A stretch of DNA of 64,000 bases from Gonium pectorale. Taxonomy: Eukaryota; Chlorophyta; Chlorophyceae; Chlamydomonadales; Volvocaceae. The notes beneath the pieces are model-generated. The model was not told the origin of the DNA, ran no database searches, and worked only from the letters and a program-made list of their open reading frames with translations. The position numbers were made by a program, and so were the translations under genes. The DNA lies in the NCBI GenBank assembly GCA_001584585.1, contig LSYV01000023.1, positions 1,057,065 through 1,121,064 on the forward strand, read 5' to 3'. Positions 11,500 to 23,500 of this stretch are shown here, piece by piece (the stretch's first letter is position 1; each line of letters begins with the position of its first letter).

Positions 11500-12539
11500 T
11501 GGCTCAAACGGGCTTTTACAACCCCGGTTCGTAACACGGGCGCCAATGGGCCCCGCTATGAGTGGCATGGGGGAACAAGCAAGGTGAGCCTCACGGCTTG
11601 CGGTCGTGGTGTTATGGTCGTTGATGCTCGTTGGCGGTTTTCATATGGTGGGGTCTTTTGATTATGACACGCTGCAACGCACGGTATCTGCTGGAGCTCA
11701 TTGCGGAGCAATCAACGTACGCCGAGGAACAGCACTGCCCCGGAGCTCTTGTTGACTGGCGCACTCCAGGCATGTGCGGGCGTGGCTGGCTGGCTCACAG
11801 GAAGACAGGATCTTGGGTATGTGTAATGTCGCCCGCGGCGATGCGCCTACTATGCGGATATGGAGCGGCTTGCTGCTGCTGCTGCTAGCTGCGACTGAGG
11901 CCGTTCGCGTTCTGGAGGGCAGGGTATCTGCGTGCGCAAGTGCACGCAATACCTGGAATGCTCCGGGCATGGCTTCGGCAGTTCATAATGCGAAGCACGA
12001 TCATGGAACGCGCGCCTGCAAGGCCTGCAACGGCACGCAACTGTGGTTCGTAGAGGCTTAAAGCGGAGGGCGCGGTCGGTAACGAACACAGCTATACTGG
12101 TATTGACTTATACGGTACAGTAGGTCCTTTTGGCGGTAGGATGATCACTGGTCGCTGTATGTTGCGCATGCTGGTATGAACGCCTTGAGCACTTCAGCCG
12201 GCCTAGCCGGCGGTGTTGCGTCAGGCAGTGTCTGGCAGTGGCAGTGGCAGGCGGCAATGTGCATATGGACGGACGCCAGCTGCAATTGTGTGTGCGACAT
12301 GGCACGATCGGTGTCCGGGTGCTCTTACTGTCGCCAGCCGCCGTCTGCATCAGCTGACAGATCCGGATTCATTTTTATCGTGAGAACCTCAATTGAGTAA
12401 TCTCATTTTATCGACAGTATGTGTATGTGAAGCGCACGCGCACAGGCCCGAACGACGAGTCACACGGAGTCAGAAGTAACAAATTCGGGCATCGTCCCTT
12501 GCTTGCCGCCCCATCGCTCCTTTTGAGCATTGTACACGT
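11500..12539. other. 3' UTR and intergenic/5' UTR sequence, no gene seen
   Basis: This stretch holds the likely 3' UTR of the upstream gene (TGTAA at 11822-11826) and the leader of the methyltransferase gene. Composition is less GC-rich than the exons. Short ORFs on both strands lack family similarity or splice support. Confidence 0.4.
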
Positions 12540-15500
12540 ATGCAAAGCCTTTTCAAATTTCATAACTTCAGACCTTCCGCTTTCGGCGGATTCCACCGCC
12601 GGAGTTCCGTGGGCGCGTCGCCAGCCTGGAACTTCCGACAACTCTCGTGGAGCTGCTCCGCAACTTCTGACGGCAGCGGGGGTGGCGGTGGTGCGGAATG
12701 CCAACCATGCTGTGTCAGTGGTAGGCCGGGACGCCCCTGCACGGGTCCTGCCAGGATATCCGTGGAGGCGCATGGGTGATGGGGAGGCACATGAGTTGTG
12801 GGGCGATGTGGGTACTGGTGGTGTCATGCAAGTTGCGTCGAGGAGAGGAGGGTCGACATGTGCATGGCACTGGTAGTGCAGGCTTCGGGGGTATGGATAC
12901 GAGCATGTTCCGACAAGGAATATGCTGCCTGTGAGCGAAGCAACCGATTCGAGCCCCTGTGTCGCAGCAAAGCCCCCGCCTGTGACGTGGACCGTGGACC
13001 ACCTGCACGCACCTGCACATTGCTGGCCTCACGCGCGCACGTATGGCCTTACGGGCCGACGTAATACATACATGTGACGCCGAACCAATGCCGGCCACGT
13101 TCCGGTGCTGTCTTCCCTCTCCCACAGCGGCGGAAGAGGCGCCCGGCGCTCTCGACCCGCCCGCATCGCTTGACTTGAGCTCCAGCCCGGGCGCCCACGG
13201 CGCGGCTTCCGCTCCCGGCCGCACCGCAGCCGACGGCCATGGCGCCCTCGCCCCGCCTCTGCCGGCCGGGCTGTACGTCATCCCAACCCCCATCGGCAAC
13301 CTGGGCGACATCACCCTCCGGGCGGCCGACACGCTGCGACGCGTGAGCCTGCTGCTCGCAGAGGACACGCGCCACACGCGAAAGCTGCTCAACCACCTGG
13401 TGAGCCCCGGGCGGGCGGGCCCGTGGGACTGCAGCGGTGCGCAGCCCGTGGACGGCCCGTCGGCACCTCTCCCTCGCTCCAGGGTCTTCACCCCAGCAGG
13501 CAGCAGACGGGACGCTGCGGAGCGGCACGACCCATGCATAGGCCGCAGCCGTTGCCGCTGCGTGCGAGTGCGCCTGCTGATACCGTACGGCCCCTGCGCC
13601 CGCCATGCGGTGTATTGTGCGCCCTACACTGCCTAGCTTGCTTCACTTTGTCCACCCGTGGCTCTCACCCGTCGTCTGTTCGTGTTCGTGTCCGTGTCGG
13701 TGCGCGGCGCTCTGCAGGGCGTCCGCCACCTGCAGCTGCTGAGCTGCCACGACCACAACGAGAAGATGCGGCTGGGCGGCGTGCTGCAGCGGCTGCAGGC
13801 GGGCGAGGTGCGGCGGTCTCCTGAGCGGTTCAGGCCTTATTTCCCCCTCTGGGGCGGGCCGCAGTCAGCTGATGCAGCCATTGTCCACGGGCCGACGCCG
13901 TTTACCGCATATTCAGCTCCGTGCACTTGCCGCCTTTTGCCCCCTTCACAGCCTCTGGCCACACCGTGGGTCCCGGCAGACGACTCGTGGGCCCCCCGAA
14001 GCCCCGTCCCTTCGTGCCTCCCGGCTCCTGTGTAATTTGAATCCCCGCTCCCGGCCGCGCTCGACCGCACCCGCTCCCCCATAGGCAGTGGGCCTGGTGA
14101 GCGACGCGGGGATGCCCGGCATTTCCGACCCGGGCCACGAGGTGGTGGCGGCGGCCATCGCAGCCGGCGTGCGGGTTGAAGTCCTGCCGGTGCGGAACGG
14201 TGTGGGGCCGTGGGTCTGCAGGGCTGTGGGGCTGCGGGGCTGCTGCAAGAGTGGGCTGCGATTTGTGTATTGTCGGGGGCTGTCTGGGACGAGCACTCTG
14301 GGGCAAGGGTGTCACGCACGGGCCTGGGGAAAAGGGCTTCATATCGCGGGATCCAAGCGTTAGGGCAGTGGTGCCGCTGCGAGGGTGAGGGTGCCAGGAC
14401 CCTCACGCCAGGTTGGCATGACCCTGCGTACGCGTTGACCAAGTGGGGGCCGTCGGCTTTGCCTTGGCGCAGGGGGAACAGAGGGAGGAGCACGTGTGGC
14501 AGCGTCTCACATGCTCGACGCGATTTGTGCAAAAGAAGTGCATGCCCATCGGATGCTAAGCGGCACGGACTCACCCTTCCGTCCACGCATCCCCTTCCCC
14601 TTCCCGAAGGGGCCGTGCGCCTTTGTGACGGCGCTGGTGGGGTCCGGCCTGCCCACCGACAACTTCACGTTTGTTGGCTTTCTGCCGCCAAAGTCGGGTG
14701 AGCGGTGGCCTTGGCCCAGGTCCTCTGTGTTCTCTGCGTTTTCTGGGATCCCATGCGCTCACGCAGAGTACCGGCAGAATGCTTTACCTCGCTGTCCTTT
14801 TGCAGTACTGTTTGAGCACGCTGTCACGCATATAGGACACGCAGTACAAATATTGGACAGTTAAAGACCCCCTACCCCTGCCACCTGACTGTAGCGGTTC
14901 TTGGCCTCATACGTCATACCCCCCGGATCCCGTGCCTGCCGCCATCAGCATGCGCATCGGAACCTGTCCAACCCCCGCCCTGGCCCAACTCCACGGGCGC
15001 ACAGGCGCGCGCCGCAAGGCGCTGGAGCGCCTGGCATCCACCCCGGGCACGCTGGTCCTGTACGCGCCGCCGCACGGCCTCGGCTCCGTGCTGCGGGACT
15101 GCGCCGAGGTGCTGGGGGGCGGGCGCCGCTGCTGCGTGGCGCGCGAGGTCAGCAAGCTGCACGAAGAGTACTTCAGGTGCGGCATGTGCTTCATTACCAG
15201 CTGGTTGCGCCCGGTATTGACTTCAGAGTTTGAACAGGATTGTCGTAGTGGTGGTAACCCGGTGACTGCATGGAGGATGCTCCGAGTGGGGTATGCGGGG
15301 CGAGGAGACCACGGAGGCGACAGCTGGGTATGGCCGGTTCCTTCCAGTTGTTTCGTCACCTGTGTACACTCGCTCGCGGCCTTTGCGCTTGCCGTAACAG
15401 ACAGGCGCTCGCCCCGTCATGCACACTTGCAGGTCAACGCTGGAGGGCGCGTTGAGAGAGTTCACGGAGGTGCGTCACTTCTAACTTGGGTACTTGCCAT

Positions 15501-16076
15501 CGTAAGTTCGTTGTTTTGTCTAGGCGCTGACAACATGCTTATCCTCACATGCTCACAGGTGAGGGAACCCCGTGGCGAGATCTGCCTCCTCATCGAGGGC
15601 GCTGGGGACGGTGACTCGTTCACGGCGGGGGGCGGCGGCAGCGCTGCAGCCGACCCGGGGGCGGTGGAGCGCGTGCTGCGGGAGCTGCTGTCGGGCGGCA
15701 TGCCCGTGTCTTCGGCCGTCAAGGAGGTGCGCTCCATCGGGCCGGCAGGGGCGCTTGCTCCGCTTCTGGAGACGGCAGTGTGGTGGGATGGACTGGAGGG
15801 CAGCGTGGTGGGGTCGTGGAGGGCAGTGTGGTATGGGGCGTGGAGGGCAGTCGTGGGTTCTTTGTGCGACCCTTTTCCGGTTGGTGGGTGTGTTGGATGG
15901 GTGGCTACAAAGCACTGACACTTTCTCTAGAGCCCTTTCATCATGCCTACGGTATTCCTAAAACCCGGTGACTGCTGTCTGAATTGCAGGTTGTGGCCAA
16001 CTTGGGGGCCAACAAGAAGCAGGCATATGCGGCCGCTCTTCGCTTGAGCGCCAGCCTCGGCAAGGGCGGGCAGTAG
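12540..16076 (+). CDS. rsmI: Organellar 16S rRNA 2'-O-ribose methyltransferase, RsmI type
   Basis: Nine exons, 12540-12720, 13128-13399, 13718-13807, 14085-14189, 14610-14697, 15005-15176, 15433-15469, 15559-15726 and 15990-16076, join in phase to 399 residues. The bacterial relative methylates the ribose of C1402 in 16S rRNA with S-adenosylmethionine. The tetrapyrrole-methylase fold is clear: [13 protein letters not shown] (residues 109-121), [15 protein letters not shown] (136-150), the SAM-loop motif [13 protein letters not shown] (186-198), [15 protein letters not shown] (217-231) and [16 protein letters not shown]. The bacterial core is about 280 residues. The extra 105 N-terminal residues start [20 protein letters not shown] and fit a chloroplast or mitochondrial transit peptide. 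The C-terminal helices ([20 protein letters not shown] and [17 protein letters not shown]) match the family end. Ribosome decoding-centre modification in an organelle is the expected role. Confidence 0.93.
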
Positions 16077-17561
16077 CGGAGCGCAAGGGCGCAGCCCCAT
16101 GCGTCCTTGGCAGCCCGTGGCGTCCGACAGGAGCGCACCGACCAGGCAACGCGACGCTTGCCTGGGGGCCACCACACTGCAGATGCTGCCTTATGCCTGC
16201 CGCTTTGCCTGTCCCGCTGACCTAGGCGGTAGCTTCTTCCAAAGGCTCCCTTGGTACTTGTCGCTGCATGAGTCTGACACTGGCGCGCTGCTTCGGGCGG
16301 TGCTGTGCCTATGCCGATGGGATGTATGTTGTGTGGATGTGATGCCGTCGCGCAAGGAGTTCGTCCAGGCCCCCGCTGGGTCCGAACGGAACAGAGGCTC
16401 GCATCTTGGGCCCGCCAAGCTGGCTACCGTACAAGGCAAGGCGTCAGGCAGCTACATGGCAGTTCTGGAGCATTGAATGCGGCGGCGGAGGAGAAAATGT
16501 GCAGGAGCCTGTCTGGGTGGAGTTGGCAGGTTGGAGTATGTATGATGTGTGTTGCTTTGGCTCCAGGAGTTGTCTTCACGTTACTGCCGTGGCGCGGCTG
16601 AGCTGGCGCTGGCGCCTGGCTCATGCCCGCGCGCATGCATGCCTTGGCCTTCATGGCATCTTTGCAGCTCTCCTCTGGTGCACTGTGTATGGACCAGGAG
16701 GGGAACAGCCGCGGAAAGCTTGGGCAGTGTTTAGCAGGTGCTTGATGAAGGGCGTAATTTGTATGGTGGGGCTTCTGACAGGAGTGTCCCTTTGCCGCTT
16801 CGGCACTGTCTGGCCGTGACCGTAGATAGCACAGTAGCAGCAGGCAGGTCATGTCCGCCCACGCAGCCCACGCCAGTACCAGGAGCCGAAAGGACCTGCT
16901 GGAGTGAATGGTGTTGCGAGGAAGGCGCTCCAGTTGAAGCACAATAACCAGAGCAGATAACAAATAAGCCAAGGGCGAGGGCATGTTGCGTAAAAAGGGG
17001 GGGGGGGAGGGTACTGGACAGTAGCGCGTTTTGGACAGGACGGCGTCAGGCGCTGAAGCGGGGTAGAGACGAGGACCATAACCCCTCCCCCCCCCAACTA
17101 TTCGCAATTCGTCCATGGCCCCCCCGGCTTTGACGGACGTGTAACCTGTTATCCGACAGTGGCGCGCGTCGAAGGTAGAGAAGTAGAGGAGTACGTCATA
17201 GGCGGTTGTCACAGGTTTGGACACACACGGTTTGTACTACCAGTCTGCCCTAACGAGTATTCGCTTGCATTTTGCAATTCTACTATCATCAACTTACTCG
17301 AAAAGGCCGTGATGCTCAGTTTCCCGACCGCGACCATTGCACTGCCGCAATCGGCTCCGGCGCTCCCTCCCAACATGTCGGCGCTCATCTGAGCTATGCT
17401 CGTATAGAGCAGGCCTGCTCGACTCCCATTCCCGCAGCCAGGATGAGTGCGGCCAGGAGGACGAGTCCAATGTGCTATGCGATCCTCTTTTGGTCATCCG
17501 CACAGAAGGGATGACCATAGATCTGGATGTAGCCTCCTAATTTGGCCCAACACCCGCCGCG
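16077..17561. other. 3' UTR of the methyltransferase gene and SMG1 upstream region
   Basis: No exon is supported. The first downstream TGTAA is at 17140-17144, which would give a 3' UTR of about 1.07 kb. A run of Gs lies near 16996. The remaining 400 bases before the SMG1 start would hold its promoter and leader; I see no clear TATA box. Confidence 0.4.
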
Positions 17562-20500
17562 ATGGCGCATGAAGTTCCCGTCCACTTTCGGACGGTTCTG
17601 AATCCGCGGGAGCTGCCGGTAAGCAAGCTTAGCCGGAATTAGGACGGTCGGCGGCTTGAGAGGGTTGGAGCTGGTGTACCTACCGCCCCTCGCCCGCCTC
17701 CCCGCTCTCCCCTCCCGCACCCGCCCCCTCAGGCCCATCGTGTGGAGCGCTTATGGGCTTTGCATGCAGAGCTAAGCACCGCTCCCGGGTAAGGGCATGG
17801 AGGTGCACTCGTGGGGCCCTCTTGAAACCCTAGCCTGCCTTCCGCTCTGGGTACAAGCGCACCGCAGCGCGCCTCGTCTGGGCTTCGGTCAGCACATCGC
17901 CCATTTCCCCATGCCCAACCTCAGGTTGGCACAAGCAGCAGCATGGCTGCCGCCCGCCTGGCCGCACCTGCTGCAGCTGCTGGCCGACCCGCATCCCGAC
18001 GTACGGGCGGCCTCGGTGCCCCTGCTGGGGGCTCTGGGAGCCGTTCTGGCCACAGGGCAGGAGCCGCGCCTGGTGGGCAGGCTGCCGCCCTCCGCGCTCG
18101 TTGATTGGGGTCTGGCGCTGCTCTCCCCCACATCCACCCTTCCCGCCGCCCAGCGCATGACCGCCGATAACAAGGTGTGCGTTAACGGTGATTGCGACTG
18201 CTTGCGGCATTGCTGCGATTGCTGTGGGTACCACTGCGTGGCTACGCACTGTCCTGCTGCCGGAGCGTTGTCAGATGCGACAGATGCACGACCCCATGAT
18301 TCCATGCTTACGGCCGATTGAGCAACTTCTCGGCCGTGCGCATGAGCGCCCCGCGCGCGTCGACCGTCGCTCCGTCGCTCCGTCGCATTTCCCTTCGCCC
18401 CGCCACACTTTGGCCTTGCGGAAGGGCTGACTCCCGCGCCCCGGCTGCTCGCCCGCAGGAAGCGGCACTCGCCGCGCTGGCCGCCTGCGTCGCCTGCCTG
18501 CCGCCGGCCGTCCTGCAGCCTTTTGCGCAGCCGCTGCTACGCCTCACCAGCAGCCTCCTGGAGTCCACTTCCACTCCCCCGCGTCTGCTGGGCCCGCTGC
18601 TGAGGCTGCTGCTGGGCGTGCTGCCGGCCATGCCGCTGGCGGCGCTGGGACAGGGCTTCGGGGACCTGGTGGACCTGCTGTGCGGCTGGGCGCTGGAGCC
18701 GCTGGTTGCCCCCGAGGACAGGCAAGCAGGCTGCCTGGGCTGGGGCCCTGGACAGCTTCACGTTTAGTAAAAGTTGGAAGCGGCCCCTGTCCTGATCCGG
18801 CGCCTGTGCGTTGTCTTGAAGGGTGCCAGGGTGCTGGAAAGGGTGACAGGGTGCTGTCCTGACCGTCTTGCGGTGGTGATGGGAAGCGGTTACGAGCCGG
18901 CCTGTTTGGCGGGGATTCGTTGAGCCAACTAGATTCGCGGGGCTCCCAACCCGTGCATAGCTGCCTACCTAAGGCAGCTGAGTGTCAGTCACGACAGGTG
19001 GTTCGGGCCCGATGCTGTATCAGGGCTGTCCACCACCACTCCAGCCCAATTGACAAAGATGGTCACCTAGTTCCACCCTGTCCCCGTGCGCCCCCTTCGC
19101 GTGCTCTCGTGTCCCCCAGGCAATCCATCGCCGTCATCCTGCACGCCCTGCGGCCGCAATGGCACAGCCATCCGGACATCACCTGCGCGCTCACAGAGAA
19201 CATGCTCAACGACCTCAAGGCAGCGGCCGCAGGGATTGCTGCGTCAGCAGCCCCGTCAGCAGCCGCGGCCGGAGGCGCTGCGGTTGACCTTGCCCCGCAG
19301 GTGGCCTCTTGCATGCAGCTGTTGCAGCTGCTCTCAGACATCATATCAGCCGCGTCGATGCGCAGCCTGCGGTTGCTAGAACGCCCGGCGGCGCAAACGC
19401 CAACCCAAAACCAGTCACAGGCGCCTAAATCCAGGCCTCAGCCGGCGCTGGTACAAGGCCCTGTCATCGCGTCGCTGCAGCAGCATCAGCAAGCGCCTCT
19501 GGTCATGACATCCGGCGCAAAATTCGTAGTAGCTGGCGGAGCGCCACCCCTGTCGGCAGACCAGCAATTGCGCCTGGGAATGCCTCCTCCTCCTCCGCCT
19601 CCTCCTCCTCCGCCGCTGATGTCGGCGACCCTACAACTTGGCGCACTTCCGCGCGGCCCGCAAGCGGCGGCCATGACCGCGCATCCTCCTCCGCCCTATG
19701 CGCTCTCAGCTGTGCTGCCGACACGTCCAGGGGCCGCCACCACTCGCCACTTAGTCGTAATCTTCCGACAGATGCTCGCCGTCCTGGCGGACCTTCGGCG
19801 GAGCTTGCTGGGCTCGGGCCTGCAGCCGCTCGGGGTGGAGGGCGTCCGGACCGGCGGCGCCGCCGCAACCACGGCGGCAGCTCCAGGGGACGCATGGGCC
19901 CTGCGGCTGTGCGACTGTGTGGCGGCTTTGTGCGAGAGTGTAGCCTCATGCGTGGTGGACATGGATCCGAGGGACTTAGATGAAGTGTGCGATGGCATCA
20001 GCGTCGGGGAAGTGCTGGAGGACCACCTTCAGAGGCTGACGCTGCAGGGGCAGGACGCGCCGGTTCTGATTCCGGGCTCCGCAGGCGCAGGCGTGAGCCC
20101 GAGCCCGGACCCCGGCTCTACGGCGTCGGTGCGTGTACTAGCACCGCTGACGCCTTCTGGGACCGCAACGGCTATAGACGGGCTGCGAAGCGCGCCCGCA
20201 CTCTACGGCTGTGTTGGCAGGGTCGCCACCGACTTCGCGCCGGCGCTGTTCGGCACGGGTGTCTTTCCGACAGGGCCCCGCAGCGCCGCCCACCCGCCTC
20301 CAGCTGCAGTTGTGGAGCGCGGGGTAACCCCCGCTCCGGATCATGACAGCGCACTGGCCCGCCGGAAAATCTTCCGCAGCTTCGTTCTGAGGACCGCACT
20401 AGAGTGGGTCCTGGCGCAGCTCTACCGGCGGCCGCTTGGAGGGGCCGGCCCGTCCGGCGTCGCCGACGGCACCCCCGCCGGCGAGGCGCCGGCCGCAGTC

Positions 20501-23500
20501 GCAGATGGCGACGTCGAGGCTCTGGCGAGCTGTTGCGCTGGCCTGCTGCGCCTGGCCATGAGGATCGACCCGAGCATGGGGCGCGAGCTGCTGGGCGTTG
20601 TGCTGGAGGGCACAGGGTCCACGAGCTTGTGTCAGATCAGGTCGGACAGGGCATTGGTGGGAACGAACACGGATGACTCCTGTACGTCTCGAGCGGACCG
20701 TTGCGTCCACTTTACGTATTTTTGTGTCTACGCCTTGCAGTTTGTAGCCATGCATACCGTGTGCCTCAACGCTCCCTTCGCATGCGCCCACAACAGGTCG
20801 CTTTCGGAACCAGCGGCCGTCGCCGCTGGCGCCAAGCTCATGCAGGCGCTGATCACCTGCGGGCACGACGCTCTGGCGTCCGAGGTCCTCCACTGGCTAC
20901 TCCGCGACCTGGCACGAAACCGAGCACCCAGGCTGCCGTCGGAAGCAGCCACGGGGCCCGACCCGGCGACTGCCGGCGCCGCGCTGGCGTTCGATTGCGC
21001 CGTGCTGCAGGCGGCATGCCTGCGCGGGTGGCTGGGGCCTCGCAGCGTGCTGCTCGTTGAGGCGGCCCTGTGGGACGCGCTCTGCGGCTCTGGTGATGAC
21101 AGATCGCCGCGAGACGCCGCGCCTTCCAACCAGGCCCCCGCGCAGCAGCTTCTGGAACGCGCGTGGCACCCACTCGCAGCGTCGGTACTGATATCGGTCT
21201 TCGATGCGTGGGCTGCAGCGGCGCTTGAGCTGATAGCGCGCCTCTCCACTGCCTCGGGCCACGCGGACCCGTTTGCGGCTCCCGCAACTTCTGCCGTGGG
21301 GGCGAAAGGTCCCTTCCACGAGGCTTTGCGGGCATGCTGTGCAGCCTACCTACATGCGCTCACAGACATCTTCACCGACTCAGATGCGGCCTTGAAGCTC
21401 AGGGCACTGTCTGCGCTGCACCGTTTGTTGACCCACCCAAGCATAGCGGCCACCGCTGTGCTCAAGGCGGAGGGCACTTTCCCCATCGCCGCAGCGCTCG
21501 TCGCTTGCGGAATTCGGAGCGCGCACCCGGGCACCCGCGCCGTTGCCTGCGGCTGCGGCGCCACACTGGCCGCCCTCGCCCTCAAGTCTGCGGCACCGGC
21601 GGCAGCAGGACCCCGCGCTCCACCGCTCCAGGGCATGCCTGGAGACGGCATCGGCCCGGGCGTTCCTGCTCCGGAACTGTCTGTCCACCAACAGCAGCCC
21701 GAGCCGCTGACGATACCTCAACCGCTGCAGCTCTCGAGCATCGCGCCACTAGTGCCCTTGGCGCTGGACGCCCTATCAGACTCATGCCCGGAGGTCGCTG
21801 CGGCCGCGGCCCGGCTGGCCGCAGAGCTGCCCGAGGTTGCCTTGCTGTCATCGATGCGCTTCGTGGCCAGCACATGCGGGGCCTGGCTGCCCCCCTGGCA
21901 AGACGACTTGGCGGTGGCGCCGCAGCAGAGGGCCCTGCGATCGCAGCAGCTGGCGCGGCTGCTGGAGCTGCTGTTCCAGGCGACGGCGGCGCAGCAGGGT
22001 GGCTTGCTCCTGCGCAAGCGGGCGCCCAGCGCGCCGGCCGGCTCTGCGGGGCAGGGTGAGGACGTGGAGGCGGTCGGCAGAATGGAGGCGCTCCAGCGAC
22101 TGGCGTTGGGGCTCACGCCCGTGTCGGCGTCGGCATCGGCGTCGCAGCAGCCGGACGGCGAGAGTGGCGCGGCCGGGGCCGCGGTTGCCGCAGCAGGGGC
22201 CCCTGCGGCTGGGTCCGCAACAGCGGAGGGAGCGGGCGCGGCGGTGGAGAGGAGCGGGGCTGCGCTGGTATGGTTGGTGGTGCAGGAGGGTGCGAAGCAG
22301 GCGGTTGCGGCGCGGCTGCGGACGCATCTGGGTGGGCCCACACAGACCCTGGGCGCGCTGGAGCGGATGCTGCAGGTGGGTGTACCAGTCCTCCCGCCGG
22401 TCTGCGCAATCCTTTAATCTCAACGCTGCGTCCTGCCGTGTCTGCTTGGCCCTTTCGCGCTTGTGGCCATATCAAGTTAGCTGTGCCCGGCCTGCAAAGC
22501 CGCCTTGGTGAGCCCGCTTGATTGCACAACCTCTGCGGCTGCAGGTGACGTACTCGCGGCTGGCTCAGGAGCGCCGGGAGGCGGGGCCTGATGGTGTGAC
22601 CGCAGGCAGCCGGAGTTCTGCGTGGCTGGCGCTGGAGTTTACGGGCGCCCTGGAGCGCGCCGTTGCGCATGCAGCGGAGGGGCATGCTGGCCGGGACGCG
22701 CTCCCGCAGCCAGTGCTCGCCTTCTTCGCTGCAAACAAGAAGGCGAGTCTCGCTGCGTCAGCCGCGTATGGATGTGCTTACGAGCAGCTAGGTGCCAGGC
22801 CAACTCTTTGCCCCGCTTTGAGAGGCAGCTGCCATGTCAATGGGTATTTTCTAAAGCGCGATTCATTGATGATTGACGAACTTCCTTGCACATGTCGTGT
22901 ACGCCACAGGTGTGCGAAGAGTGGTTTGCGCGAGTGCGGGAGCTGCTCGCGCGCACTGCGCTCCTGACGTCGGCTCACCATCACGCGATCCACAACGGCC
23001 TTCTGCGCCTGCAAGACCTGCGCAACACCATGCGGCAGCTCTTGGCGAACCTGGCAGCGGAGCGCAAGGCAGCTGCCACGGGGCCCGTAGGACGCGCCGC
23101 GCCGTCGGACGCGCCAGGCACCGGCGGCGGCCCTGACGCGCCGCGGGGCAGCGCAGCGGCCTCAGGCGGGCTGCGTAGCGGCTCCGGCGCCCAGGACGCG
23201 GCGCCATCGGAGGGGATGCCTGGACGACACGGGTCCAAGCACCTGCAGCGCCGAGGTGGCCAGTTGCATCAGGCCCAGGGTGGGACTGCTGCGCCGGCAG
23301 CCGCCTCGGGAGGAGCAGACGCAGGTGCTGCCACAGCGCCGCAGGTGCCCGTGTTGCAGCAGCTGGAGGGCAACCTGGCCCGGCTGGCGCTCGCGGTAGT
23401 GGACTTGGCGAAGCTCGTTGGGGTCGCGATGCTGGCGGCGGGAGAGGCAGACAACCTGCAGGGCCTCCACGCGTGGGTGCTCTGTGAGTTTGAGCCCCTG

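Noticed and set aside
12940..12970. GATTCGAGCC resembling a tRNA T-loop
   Set aside because: No matching D-loop, anticodon stem or acceptor stem could be paired around it.
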